Assembly (NCBI GenBank): GCA_024741835.1
Contig: JAENRP010000055.1
Span: 114,138-178,137 of the forward strand
DNA from: Diplocarpon mali
Taxonomy: Eukaryota; Ascomycota; Leotiomycetes; Helotiales; Drepanopezizaceae
DNA length: 64,000 bases
Direction: 5' to 3'
Position numbers and translations under genes: made by a program. Positions 22,945 through 35,334 of this stretch are shown piece by piece (positions within the stretch are counted from its first letter, which is position 1; every line of letters begins with the position of its first letter). The notes below the pieces were generated by a model, which made no database searches, was not told the DNA's origin, and saw only the letters and a list, made by a program, of their open reading frames with translations.

Positions 22945-25900
22945 AGATTGTGCACCGACTGCTTCATGTATGCCTTTCCGCACCAAGTCTCGACACCCGC
23001 CGCGGGAGGGTTAAATGCTGTAGCTCGAGAGATCGAGAGGAGAATCGACAGTCCCGCCGAGCAGAGGGATTGTAGCCGCATCCTGGCCCGTATCTGCAAG
23101 ATCTCCTTCGAGGGCAGAGAGGCGACGGCGGGGGAGATTCGACGACGCAGAAACCGACTGGTGAGTGCTCCTGACCCTCGAGCTGCTCGTCCCCATTATA
23201 TAGTCGATTCGCGCCATCAGGTCCAGGTCCAGGTCCGATATACAAGAATATCCCGCTCGCATCCTGGTGGCGCGAGGCATGGCTTTCCCATGATGGTGGT
23301 GAGTCAGGAGAATCCCGACAGTGAGGTGGTTATTCTAAAAATGCCAGGCCCAGTCTCGAACCCAAGTGGGAGAAGAAATTCGTATAATTGGTCCCACGTG
23401 ACCAGCTCCCGAGAATCCTGCCGCCTCTCGAAGATAGTCACGTGATCAACAAAGTAGCCTATCTTCGTTCCAAGGCCTTACCACGTTGACTTGGTAGATG
23501 TCAAGAATGAAGGTCCTTGGATCAAGTCGCCCGGTCTACTCGTGCTTCTCTCCCTTTTTTTCGTGCCTCTTGAGTCGCTGTGTAGAATGCCGCCTGCAAG
23601 TCCTCTTTGGCCGAACATCATCATCTGATCTACATAGCGCCCAAGGAAGCACAATAGTCATCTATAATCAGCAAACGACATTTGAACACAGCAGAGCCAC
23701 ACGGGCAGTTGGATACGTAAGAGTAATTCTTGCTATTGTTGAATCTGACCCAACTCCGCTACACGAATCTCCCGATTAGAGTCTTCAGAGGCATATTTAG
23801 AATGGTCTCGTCCTGGTCTGGCGGTTCCTGCAGGATTTCCTATCCGGATCCGCAACCACATGTACAGGACTAATGCGACGTTGACGACAACTTCAGGGCT
23901 CATCCGCCCGCGACACATAAGCTTCTTCGGAGTCTGATGGAACCTCGTCGGGTTACATATCTCTCTTGACGGATTTCAGTTGGTTTGTCGCGAGTCTGTC
24001 TACAACACGAGGCGGGGTAGCCTCGCCATACTGTGACGATCTGTATAGCTGAGCGCCTCTGCGGGTGACAGTCTTCCCAAACATGGCGCAAGATTGAGAT
24101 GAATGCTCCCCAGACGCGGCGGCTTTCCTTCACTCATCTATGCTCATGCCATCAATCACGCTGCGCGCTTCACGTGATCTGCACGTGACTCTTGCTCGAA
24201 TAAAGGCCCCTCAATTTCCCTTCCGCAAGCTTCTGGCAATCATCGCAATGAACTTTGTGTCTTGGATGAAAACGGTTTTGACAAAATCCAAACCAATATT
24301 CAAGACTTGTTCCTGCCAGCCAGCCGGTTGAGAAGCCTTCAAGCAACCAGCGTCCTGAGCACCGAAAGGCAACTGTACTTAGCTCAAGGAGGGTTGAGCT
24401 GAAACGAACGAACTGTAGATACTACGTTGGCGGGGTGTAATAGATTCAGGTAATGTTCGGACGATTCTGGTTTGTCGTTCTTGGGTGATGTATACTCTTC
24501 ATCCAGCGATTACAGTATCGGAGTGTGAGTAAGGGACAGTAGAAAGTTGGAGATAAGCCAGGTTGAATAAGTGGGGAGCAAGTCACTTTAGTAGCTACTG
24601 CAGTAAGATTGAAACTACCAAGGAGCTTCACTTGAACTAGCCTCTAGAGGGCTTGTATTTACAGTGTATTTTATATTTACTATTTCAATTCCAAAAAGGG
24701 CCTGATGTTATTGAAATTCAAAGTGGAAAGTTCATCGTGCTATATGTTAGCTAATCCAACCTTATCACTACGCTTTTACGGCTCTTATTCATATACACCC
24801 TCTGGCAAGAGATATCTCTTACTGGTTTTTTTTAGAAAAAATAAACAAAAGAGCTGCTTCGATAATCAAATTATACAAATACTTACATATACTTACCTTT
24901 CAATACGCTACTAATGAGTCACTTAGGTAACAGAGAACAGTGAGTAGATGAATTTTAGACAATAGATTTGAGGAGCAAAAGGCACGTAATGATAGCTTGA
25001 CGTTCCCATAGCGAAATGATTTTACCTTGAAGGCTTAGAAGTTAACTGTCATCAATGTGACTATCCAAGTACGTACGTAATAGATAGATCATATGTTTGG
25101 TATTCTCTGGTAAAAATCAAGACAATCCAAACAAAACTTTACATCAGCTTCATATCCTTGAATCTATTATGCTCATTACAAAGAGAGATTGCTGGTGATT
25201 ATCTAGTTTTGCTTCAAATGTAGACTTTGCTGCAAGAATGCATTTCATATGTTTGTCACATGACTTAGGACAGTGCCAAGGAGGCACTTACCTTAAATAG
25301 CTCTTAGTTAGAGAGCTCTCTTAGACCTTAAGACAACTAACTATCGTCGTATGCAACTCATAATTTCTCGTGCACTCTTCTAGTTTACTATTACGTTCAC
25401 TATCAGAGCATCTCCTTACCAAAGATTTGACTTCTGAACAAGAGGAACAGGGAGATACTAATTTCATAGCATTAAACTAGCTATGTTGAGCCGGGCTGAT
25501 AGACTAATAGCAGGCGCAATTCAGTTAACAAAGCAGTCAATTATCAGGTATTAAATTTAGCCAAGACCAACTGCAGTTAGTTCAGTTCTTGGCCAAGATG
25601 GGAATCATTTCACTGCACAGGATACTAATCGCACATACGTTCAACTTGCAATCGCTTGTTTGAGCATGGCTTTTAAAATCGATTTTGATAAGTTATTGCC
25701 TTGTATCTGCTAATATTCACTGCTGTATCGTTTGATCGGCGGGATCACTACCGTGCACATCCTTAGCGGTATGAAAATAGTTTTCAGATTGCACTAGAAT
25801 ATTCAGAGTTGACCTCGCAACTTGGGGCCCTCAACGCCTTACGCTTTTGACCGCGTCCAGTCAGAGGTTTTAAAGAGAGTATTTACAGATATCATAGCGG

Positions 25901-25967
25901 CTATAAGCAATCACACGTGCGACGTGTTTTGACAAGGAAAAAAAAAAAAACCAAGAAAAGGAAATGC
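22945..25967. other. gene-free, increasingly AT-rich region
   Basis: No gene is supported. 22945-23600 is moderately GC-rich with overlapping frames and no motif. From about 24360 to 25950 the sequence is AT-rich with dense stops on both strands. Confidence 0.5.
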
Positions 25968-27665
25968 TCAGATACCAAGCTTGAAGCCTCCCCAGCTCAG
26001 CTTGCTGAAGACCTGCAGCGGATCGTAGGCGGCGCGGATCTCCTTCATCCTCTGCAGGTTCTCCTTCGGTAAGCCGGCAAACCCGTCCTGGAACTCCCCG
26101 GCGTCGCCCATGTACATGAAATCGTGTGCCAGGCCGGCATCTTCGTTCTCCTTGTGCCAGTAGTCCATGAATTCCCGCGCCCATTCGGTCATACGGGAGT
26201 CGTCGGCCTGGTTCTGCCAGCTGGTGGAGAGCTGCCAGACTAGAATCGGCGTTAGGATGAGGTCAAAGTTTGATTAGGAAGGGGGAACGCACTCATCAGA
26301 TCCTGGTTGTCGTCCAATCCCCAAGTGTTGCCCATGCCGTTTTCCTTGGCAACCGTCATGCTGCTTTTTGAGACGATGTTGAGGACAAAAGTCGGAGCGA
26401 GACCCTCGACATCTTCGACATCCTTCACCGCCAGCTTCCAAGCTTCGAAGATCTTGTTCAGCTGGGGTTTGTCGAGGAGCATTGTCTTGTGAGCAAACTG
26501 AACACTGCTTCTCGTTAGCATTCGAAGTGAAGTGGCCCGGGCGAGTCTTACCGGAACATCTGGTTCGGGGTTTCTTTGTCACTGTGCCAGTCGATCGGAG
26601 CCATGACCTTGTTGATTGCAAAGCTTGACTTGATCGCCGAGTAATGGGCGAATCGCGACGGTGGGGATTCCGTGCCCTCTTGGACGCCGAGAACCAACGC
26701 CGAGAACTTTTTAGTCGTTACGTTGTACGCGGCGGTGACCACAGACCCTGCGGCGATGTCTGGCGTGTTGCTGATGGTCATGTCGACCGTCGCGTTGATC
26801 CAGGCCGGGATCTCGGGTTCTTCAAACCTCTGCATGGTTGTGCTGATCTGCGGGATGGGGTATGCCTTCATGGTGAACTTTGTGACGATGCCATAGTTGC
26901 TGGCTCCGCCCTTCAGTGCCCAGAAGAGCTTGGGATGCGATTTGGCGCTGGCGACAACCTGGGTTCCGTTTCCTAGAACGACGTCGTAGCTGAGGACCTG
27001 GTCCATGGTGAAACCATACTTGTTGATCAGGTAGTGGAAACCTCCGAGCAAGGTCAGACCCGAGGCGCCGATAGTCTTGAGACGGCCCCCTATCGTGTAC
27101 AGGCCGTGGGGTGCGAGAGCTTCGTAGACGTCGACCCACCTGGCGCCCGGGCCGAATTCTATACTCGAACTATCGTTGGCGACCTTGGTGTTGACCATCT
27201 TGTAGAGCGCCAGCGTCACGCCGCCATCTATGCTGTTGGACCCAGGGTACTATCACAGTGTCAGGGACGGGCCGTCTGGGGGAGAATTCGATTGCTACAT
27301 ACGTTCATGTGCCCTCCTGCCCGGATGGCAAACTGGGCCCCGCAAGATGTGAGTATTCTGACTGCTGCTGCGACCTGAGCCGCCGTCTCGGGGACAAAGA
27401 CACACGCGGGGGCGAGGTTGGATCGCCTGTCCCAGTAGTCGGTGCACTCAGCCGTGTAATTCTCGGACTCTGGAGTAACGAGCATGCTGTTATACGCCGA
27501 ATTGAGCTGGTTGCAGGCGCAGGACGCGCCGACGGCGAGATCAGCAACTGTGAGGGATGTCGGAATGGAGGCATTTTGCGCCTTGTGAACTTCCCGTGTC
27601 TGGCTGTACTCAGCGGAGGAGGCCGCGACCATGAAAACACCAGCAAGGAGGGCTTTGGAGAGCAT
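25968..27665 (-). CDS. secreted FAD-dependent oxidase, berberine-bridge-enzyme type
   Basis: Four exons (27665-27303, 27249-26552, 26504-26293, 26239-25968) give 514 residues. A signal peptide (MLSKALLAGVFMVAASSAEY) precedes a PCMH-type FAD domain: PACVFVPETAAQVAAAVRIL, then IRAGGH, whose histidine is the expected 8-alpha flavin attachment site. SSSIEFGPGARW, LGGF and ALKGGASNYGIVTKFTM follow. The C-terminal BBE segment reads MYMGDAGEFQDG and AAYDPLQVFSKLSWGGFKL. The cysteine that makes a second flavin bond in many relatives is not seen (GRLKTIGAS in that region), suggesting single covalent attachment. Such oxidases act on sugars, alkaloids or secondary metabolites outside the cell; no biosynthetic cluster surrounds this one. 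All introns (27250-27302, 26505-26551, 26240-26292) are 47-53 bp GT-AG. Confidence 0.92.
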
Positions 27666-28063
27666 CTTGGAGTGATGTCAAGCGAATGTGAAAGGGGTGC
27701 AGCAGCCATGATGAGGGAGGGTAGGCCGGTTGATATAGTCGGCCGAGTTGAGGGTGAAGGTGAAGACGATGGTGACGGTGACGATGATCTGGGAGAAGGA
27801 GGCATAGCCTTGGAAAGCCAGCGTTAGAGCTTGAGTGTTGTCGTCGAACTGTCCGGGATTGATGCGAGATCAGCACCAGGTTCTCCATGCGAATTCTTCC
27901 AAACTTCGGCGCATGAAAATGAGGGATGTCGTGGTTGGGAAGACAGGAGACAGGAGACAAGGGAGTAGAGACAGTGCTTGCACGTGACATTTATCTATCA
28001 GCCGCATCAGCATCAGCGTCCGCATCTCTCCGCCCAAGTACGTGCGAGTATCAGCGCGGCTCG
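27666..28063. other. upstream region of the FAD oxidase gene
   Basis: No additional gene is supported. A minus-strand TATA-like element is not obvious. Confidence 0.35.
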
Positions 28064-28220
28064 ATGGCGCAGTCAGACCTTGAGGCTATTCGCACGCTCG
28101 TAGCTCTCCGAGGTACGTCTATCTCGCTCCCTGATCTCTCCATGTCAATTCCATTCTTCTTTGCCAGCGCCAGAAATCAAATCTGATGGTCATCTCGTCT
28201 TGTCACGTCACTGCTCGTAA
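28064..28220 (+). pseudogene. possible gene fragment (first exons only)
   Basis: An ATG at 28064 opens MAQSDLEAIRTLVALRG, which looks like a genuine conserved N-terminus. A 55-bp candidate intron (28113-28167, GTACGT to GCCAG) joins it to APEIKSDGHLVLSRH and then a TAA at 28218. The remaining sequence shows no continuation. It could be a 33-residue micro-protein, but a truncated gene is more likely. I cannot name the family. Confidence 0.25.
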
Positions 28221-30905
28221 TCGCCCTTCGCACTCGGGTTCGGCCTTTGGAGCTCGGCCAGCACGTACCCGCCCTAGAAGACGAGTCAAGAGTCCTCTCC
28301 ATGTCGGCAAGATCGAGATTGAAGCAGGAAGCTTGTATCAAGTCGTGTAGCTTATATTATTTGCCGAACCAGCATTCTGGGCTGGGCCCTTGCGTCTCTT
28401 TGGGGGTGGGGGGGATGGGAGCTGCGAGCAGACAATAGCTACTCGCCCTGGCACCTATGAAGATCGGAACACGTGGAAAGCTGTCGTCCCGCGTGAATGG
28501 GATTTTTATATTTCTGATGTTATTTGGAGGTGTGGGTAGTAGCCGGCTCACCAACTATCTTGCTCGAGGCTCTATCGATAAAGTTCTCTTATTTGCCTTC
28601 TTTCAAGTACGGTAACATAAATCATGCGCAGGACTGCGCTGGAAAGCAATGAGTTCTGACCACTCATCTAGGTGAGCCGCAACAAGTCGAGTCTCTACAA
28701 GTTCAAGGGCCAACCGAATTGTGACTGCGATGAAGTTGGGGCAAGTTTCCCTCTTTTTGGTGGCGGACGTTATTTTATGCTTTTAGCTACTTGGCATTCG
28801 GAGTTTATACTTTAAATCACGACTCCCTCCAATCGGATGCTGAATTGCACTAAAACTGGGTCGGGACTGGAGGCTATATAAATAAGCTTATATAGGGGAT
28901 GCAGCAACCATAGCAACTTGCACGATATAGAGCCCCTGTTTTTCCATGGAAGCTCTACGGAGCGCCAGCTAGTCACGCATCGTGGAAGTAGATTCTTGCG
29001 GATGTTTTAAAGTGTATCTCAAAGCTAATGGCTCTCAAAGACTAATAAGTGGGTTGACGATCCACGTGTCCGGGGAAGAAGAAGAGAAGAAGAAAAGAAT
29101 ATTCGGCGAGTCAGCCTCTCATCTCAGCCCTTAATGCAGATATTATCTATTATTGAGATCCAAAACATGCTCAGCTGGTATGGATCACACGAGAACACAG
29201 CAATGCAGACGGTTTCATCTATTCTCACCCGATCTTTCGGGTATATGCGGTCGATTCCATGTCCGCGACGCCTGTCAGAATGAGGCGGCCAAGACACTGG
29301 GATGCGAACTAGCTATTGCCGGGAGACGAGTCGGATAAAGTGCAGAGTAATCAAAGCTTCCATCTCGATTGTTTGCTTGCGGTGTGTTGTTACTTGGCCA
29401 TATGTACCATCTCTTTCCCCTCCGCAGTTCTCGTTTGAAGTAGAGCTGTAGCTGGGGATTCCAGGAACTGGCTGGGAATCGACGTGCCGGAGGAACTCGG
29501 ACGCAGAGGGGAAGAGTCAGACTAGAGCCCTCGTCAACGATCTGGGAGGCTTACTGCTCGCACTGATTTTGGCCGCGAAGAGTGTGAGATGCCATTGTTT
29601 TGAGGGCTAGCTGTAAGGGTCTAGTTCCAGCTGTTTCGTATTACAGTTCAAAGTCGGCTGGAAAAATGCTTAGTACTAGGAGCAAAAAGCTCGAGGAAGC
29701 TCGAGAAAAATTGCTAGTCTCAAACGCAACAGGAGGCGCCTTCATCCAGATTGGCCATACGCGTCTATTTGTCAACACAAGAAGCATAGCTAGTCAATCT
29801 GAGAGGGTAGAGCCTGACGCGGATTGCGGCGGTTTGAGTCTCGGGAGGCGGGAAACAGTGGAGCAACACACGGGTCCTAATACAAAACGCGGGTTAAATG
29901 AGGTTAAAAGATGATCCACAGCATTCGAGCTTGGCAAGGCTACATCTGAGTAACTTAAGGTTTCGAATGTCTAGTTGAAGTTTGACTTTAGATTTCGGGC
30001 TGAATGTCTTTATACTGTGGTGCAGGGATGAAGTGTTGCCTCTCGTCTTTGGCAAAGACCTATCACGAACTAGACTTAGTGGTAATAATTCAGTTACAAG
30101 TTTGTACTAACCATTCCCTATCTATAAGTACATATATTTTACAGTTCAGTAAACTGGTCCTCAGTTTTACTAACAACTCTATGATGCTTTAGTATGCTCC
30201 TGATTGGTTTTATAAGCTTACTTGTCCTTGATATTCAATTCTGCTATGGATAACGCAGAACACTACATGGAGATTAGTTGAATTGTTACTTGACTAGGCT
30301 TAGACTACTCCTCCCTTGTTGACTAGGGACAACACTTAACAGCTGTACCTCGGTAGTCACCATAACAAGGGTATATCATCGGTTAAAATCAAGCCTAGTA
30401 GACCTGCAGCGCTGCTGTGCTAGACTATTCCAATCAGGTTGTTCTAGAATGACTAACCGGCTTTTTTACATGTATAATGTTGAAAATTTTTGTTAAAATT
30501 GTCTTTATGTCACAGACCCCAAAACAACATAATAGCTTACTTCCAGGGAGAGTTGAAGTGGTTCACGACCGCTCCGCCTACTAGCAAAACGCTCGATGTG
30601 ATCAAACTAAGAGCCACCATCGGCGAGAGAGGCGTGTCCTGGAATCGAGAACCCGAGGCGACTCTTTTTGTCTAGGCACCTTCTGGAGAACGTACTCGCC
30701 CGAGGCCTGGAGGGAATAACTGTCGACTGAGGTACGGGTTAGTTAAACTCTTGTCTGAGGAATCGGGAACCAAGGGTACATCGGGTGGATAGTGAAGATA
30801 CACAGAGCTTTTGACTGGTTTCTATTTGTGTATAAAAATACAGTACAGCGTTTCCCGTTCGTGCTACATGGTTTAGAACTAATACAGCACGTGAAAAGGG
30901 AAAAA

Positions 30906-30980
30906 ATGTGGGTTGGAATGTTTATATATGCTTTCACGTGGAAATGTGGGTTGGAATGTTTACATATGCTTTCACGTGGT
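30906..30980 (+). repeat. 38-bp tandem duplication
   Basis: Two adjacent copies of a unit beginning ATGTGGGTTGGAATGTTTA and ending ATGCTTTCACGTGG. They differ mainly at TATA versus CATA inside the unit, a TpA/CpA difference. Confidence 0.8.
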
Positions 30981-31689
30981 TTTGTCACACCTGCGACCTG
31001 CTATGCCGAGTATCTCTAATTATTCAATCTTGGCTCTGTTTGAACGCCAGGGCTCAGTACAAGGTCTGGGTTCTACTCATCGCAGGCCAAACAGACGCAA
31101 TATTATTTTTATTTCCAGGGGCCTTATGGTAATATTGCAAAGCTGGAGCGTATTTTTATGATTTTATTTGGCCTGCGATTCGCGGTAATCTTGATATCAT
31201 TTCACTTTGGCCTCACGACTTCGGAGTCTATCAAGGTCCGGAGAATGGACAACGGCTCGTGGACGAGGGAGAATAGCTGACGGTTGAAGTACGGAGCAGA
31301 GCTATCATGGTCAAATGTCAACCTGTCTTCTTAGTATCGGATCTTCTTTATCGCGCATCAAGTGTAACAGAAAACTCGACTTCATTTACCGCTGTCTCGA
31401 GATGCCCTCTAGGACTATTCTAGGCTCTTGATCATCCGGCAATCTTCAGATTCCCAGGGCTAACACGGTGTCGGTTTACAGGTACCCAGGGACTCCCTTG
31501 ACACGATTTCGGGCTTCCCGGACGAAGTCAATTAGAGAACAAGTTGTCAAGCCTCAGTTAGACAGAAGTTGAATCACGCTTCTCCAAGGTCAACCCCGCT
31601 TGTTGTCACTGTCTTCCATGAATTTCAATCGTAGACCGATCAGCTTCCCTGTTACCGATATAACCGTCAGTGGCGTACGGTGGTCGCAT

Positions 31690-31910
31690 AAGATCGGGAG
31701 CCAAGCTTTCAAACCACTCTCAAACATGGCTGCCAAGGGGGAGGCGACGACTCAACACCTGTCCGCGGTGTCTCGTCCGAACCTATAGATTCTGTAGAAG
31801 TGTTTGCAGAGCCAGGATTGAGTCCTCTCGACTGCGAAATACCAACCCCCAAGTTGGACCAAGCTGTTACTCTTCAGAAGCTTTACTTAAAAACCTCTGC
31901 TAAATCTGGT
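31690..31910 (+). repeat. dispersed repeat, copy A
   Basis: This segment aligns by eye with 42900-43090: shared blocks include GCGGTGTCTC, AGATTCT, and GATT-AGTCCTCTC, at similar spacing. Translated, both give an Arg-rich block GRRRL followed by RCLVR or RCLLR. It is probably a relic of a mobile element's coding region; the element type is not recognised. Confidence 0.5.
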
Positions 31911-33882
31911 AAATACCCTTGATTTTGCCTTTTGGAATGTATTCTCTGATTATATAAATATGTAGCTACGTTAAACAAAAGGCTTAATAGTTGATCGGGT
32001 GAATAAGATAATCGAAGTATACAAGGAAGAGGGGGACGAAAGACATATTTGAAAGACTTCGCCTTGGCTTTAAAAGCTCACGGTCAATAAGAAGGGTTAA
32101 TTAGAAGGACGCTTGATATAATCAACTAAACAGCCGCGATGATTAACGAGGCTTTGTCTTGGAACAAGGAGCCCAGGCGCCTCCTTACGAAACACTTGTC
32201 CGAGAACCGAGAGAATAGCCATCAACTACGGTAGCAGGCGGACTCTTATCTAAGGAATCAGGATCTCCTGTAAGTATGCTAGGCTAAATAACAACCCTAC
32301 AGAGTCGACTAGTTCTCCTATTCCTCCGACTCTAGCGTTTGCTGCTTATCATTCACAGCTAACAACTCACATTTCATATCGAGCGAGGAAAAAGCCCTCC
32401 CCTTTCTTTTGAACAAGTCCCTGTTCAGCTTCAAGCTGGAGGCATTTCAAAAACGATCCTCAACCGAGTAGCAGGCCCTCCAAAACGCAACTACGGAACA
32501 GTAGTATACTGTCACCGCAGAAGCACCGCAGAAGCCGACGATTGAAAGTCTACAAGATCCATCACACGATTCAACATCGCGTCCAACCTCCGAGTCACAA
32601 GTGTAAAACCGGCTAGCCTCTATATCACCAAGTCGATAGACTCCTAGGCGTACAGGTAGTCCTTCTCACCACGTATCAGATACTCACCGAGCTGTATCAA
32701 CAATCAACCCTTTTTTTTTTTTGACCAACGTGCTATGTTTGTTCTGGAGATATGTAGCACTGTAGGACCTCCCGTCTTCCCCAGGCTAAGGAAGGCACCT
32801 ATTGCGCAGGGAAAAAGAGTCCGAGGTTCGCAAGGATACCGCGGATGTGTGTTGAGTCTTCGTCCCCCGTCGGCAAAGATTTAAAACTTTGACTCGCTAT
32901 ATCAAACCTGTCGCAATCTCAACAGCTCTCCTCCAAGTCGCTATGATGATATATACGATTAGTATGCCAAATTGGCCAACAGGCTTACATGGAGCAAATA
33001 ATGGCTGGGGTTTATTTCATCCGGCCAGGGTAGAACGCCTTGGGGTCTAAAACCACACCGGGAAAGGGGCAGAAACAGCTGCGCCAGCTGGGATGCTGCC
33101 GTGTTTCTGCGAAGAGTAGGTCGACAATGGTAAATATTCAAACCCACACGAGTCTTCATTACTTGGGTTCATACCATTCACGGATCAATACCTTGGTTCA
33201 GATCCCCTCCATTCTCCCAACCACCGTGACTCGGTAGGGCCGACGTGAAAAGGTTGACTCCCACCTCCACGTTCTCTCACATGCGCCAGATTCTCAACAA
33301 CAGCTAACCTAGAATTCTAGAACTCTAGAACTCCACCTAGCTAGCCGACTACTTTCTGTAGTCTATTTCACCTTTTCCCATCTATTCATCTATTCATCTA
33401 TCCATCGACGTCTTCATCTGCTTATTTGTCCATCTATGGATCCAAATCCAGGAGACATCTGATACACCAACACCGATGCAACTAACCCTGCCCAGTCTTA
33501 TGCAAAGTACCGATATATCTACGCCGTTACCGTCCCCTTCACCCGGCAGAACGTTAGTCTGCCGCCGATGCAATCATCAAGATGCTAAAGATGCTAAGAA
33601 AGAACCCCCGTTGTATGCCGATACAAGAATGCAAAGAAGGACATGCCGCCAATCGAGGCGGGATCAGCCACCGCAAATCGAAACGAAGAAGAGTGAGATG
33701 CGAAGGTGACGTCAAATGGAATCACCAGACGGTGACGCCCTCCAAAGGTAGCTCATGTTTGTGCCTGGACTTGATGCCCCAGCCCCTTGTCCACCTCGCC
33801 GTAGGTCCAGATCCCGATCCCGATCCTGCTCCCAAATCGATCCGAGAGACGACGAGGAGCATGACGAGTGGCACCCCAGATA

Positions 33883-35142
33883 CTACTGCCCCGAGAAGGG
33901 CGTCACGAGGTCGATGCTCTTCGGCCGATGTCCAAAGCCACTCGGACCCGTCCTCGGCGGCAACGGCCGATCCATGCCCATACCGCCGATACTGCCGAAC
34001 CCACCCCCTCCGCCGTACGCCGCTCCCTGGCTCTTCCCATAGGCGTACAAGTCCTCCCTGCTCCGGCCCGCACCATAACTCTGGCCGCAGTTCTTGGTGT
34101 ACGAGTTCCCGGGAGTGGCACTGGGCGTCGGCGCCGCCGTCTTGCTGCCCGTGAACCGGGACGGCATGTAATCCCACACGCCCGACCCGCTGCGGGAGAT
34201 GGAGTGAGGCGGGGACACGGGCGCCGCGTCCGTCGAGCTCGATCGGGATGATTTCGGGAGAGCGGTGGCGAGGGAGCGGAGAGACGCGAGGGCGCTGGAA
34301 GATGTGTCGTCTTCCCGCTCTAGGTCTTGCTCCCCCTCTCGATCTGGATCTGGGTCCTGGGATTGGGACGGGGAGCCGCAATGGTCATGGCTCTGTGGAT
34401 AGGGATCCGAGTGGAAGTACGACCGCGGTCGGCTCTGGGTCGGCGAGAAGGGCGGGATGATGTCGGGCCCTTCGTCGTAGGTCAGCGCGGAGTAGGGCCG
34501 CGGGTAGGGTGCCACGGGGGAAGGGGAGGCGTAGAAAGAGGTCGGGCGCGCGGTGGGGGCTTGATCGTGAATGCGACAGCTGAGACTGGTTAGATGGATG
34601 ACCGTGGGGATTGCGAGGAGAGGGGGGGGGGACGAACGACTCGGAACAGTAGAGGCAGGTGTTGCTGGCGGGTGAGAATTGTTTCTCGCATGTCATGCTG
34701 GAGAACGAATTCGTCAGTTCTCGTCTAACCGTGTATCCCCTCGCCCCTCTTTGCCTCGGTATTCCGATTTTATGTGATGCGATACTCCCCTCGTCTGGAT
34801 CCGAGCAGAGCAAGGCCGACGGGACCAACACCGGTCGGGTCTCGCAGCCGTACGGTACTGCGCAGGGAAGACGTACCAATACTGCAGAAAGCTCTCCCCG
34901 CTGCCGACATCCTCCTCACGCTCTCTCCTCGCACTCTTGCCGGCCTGCGTCTGCGTCTGCCCGGTATTCCTCCTCGGCATCGCCGGCCGCGTATGGGTGT
35001 GCGACTTCTTCTCCGACACCACGAATTCCTTGCCCGACTTGCGGCGCGTGTGGTGTTTCTTCTCGGTGCCGCGCGGGGAGAGGGGAGGGGGGGAGGTCGC
35101 GAGGGGATGAGTCCGGACTGGTGGGGGGCGGGATTGCGCCAT
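33883..35142 (-). CDS. Ecl1-type life-span regulatory factor, zinc-binding
   Basis: Three exons (35142-34877, 34697-34638, 34579-33883) give 340 residues. Exon 1 encodes a basic N-terminus (HTRRKSGKEFVVSEKKSHT, then RRNTG). The two splice joins create the short cysteine module: C-MTC, then SPASNTCLYCSESCRIHD, matching the Ecl1/Ecl2/Ecl3 family signature (CxxC ... LYCSxxC ... D). In fission yeast, Ecl1-family proteins extend chronological life span and bind zinc. Here the module sits at about residues 89-112, followed by a long Ser/Pro/Gly-rich disordered tail beginning RPTSFYASPSP. Intron 1 (34698-34876) starts GTACGT and is 179 bp. Intron 2 (34580-34637) starts GTTCGT, has CTAAC and ends CTCAG; it contains a run of ten C's that otherwise looks like a frameshift. 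The start was chosen at MAQSRPPPVRTHPL. Confidence 0.75.
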
Positions 35143-35230
35143 GCTGGACTGGCTGTTATCGGGATATTGGAATCGAGCTGGTTGGCGGACGAATGGAGCG
35201 AGGGCTGGAGGGTTGAAGGGGTTTCTGGGT

Positions 35231-35334
35231 GTTGTGTGTAGGGTGTGGTGTGTAGGGTGTGGTGTGTAGGGTGTGGTGTGTAGGGTGTGGTGTGTAGGGT
35301 GTTGTGTGTAGGGTGTTGTGTGTAGGGTGTGGTG
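35231..35334. repeat. 14-bp tandem repeat (GTGTGTAGGGTGTG)
   Basis: Seven TGTAGGGTGT cores at exact 14-bp spacing, lying 90-190 bp upstream of the Ecl1-type gene's start codon. The TAGGG core recalls telomere repeats, but the 14-bp period and internal position argue for an ordinary minisatellite. Confidence 0.85.

Larger units (their letters stand above)
28221..33882. other. long gene-free, AT-rich region
   Basis: About 5.7 kb without a supportable gene. It is AT-rich with short open frames only. Within it are a 38-bp tandem duplication near 30.9 kb and one member of a dispersed repeat near 31.7 kb, listed separately. The right end (33300-33880) becomes GC-richer as the next gene's 3' end approaches. 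Confidence 0.5.

Noticed and set aside
34580..34637. Homopolymer frameshift (ten C's) in the Ecl1-type gene
   Set aside because: The C-run lies inside a well-formed 58-bp intron with CTAAC and CTCAG, and splicing yields the conserved YCSESC motif.
35231..35334. Internal telomere sequence
   Set aside because: TAGGG cores recur every 14 bp with GTGTG between them, not as TTAGGG hexamers.
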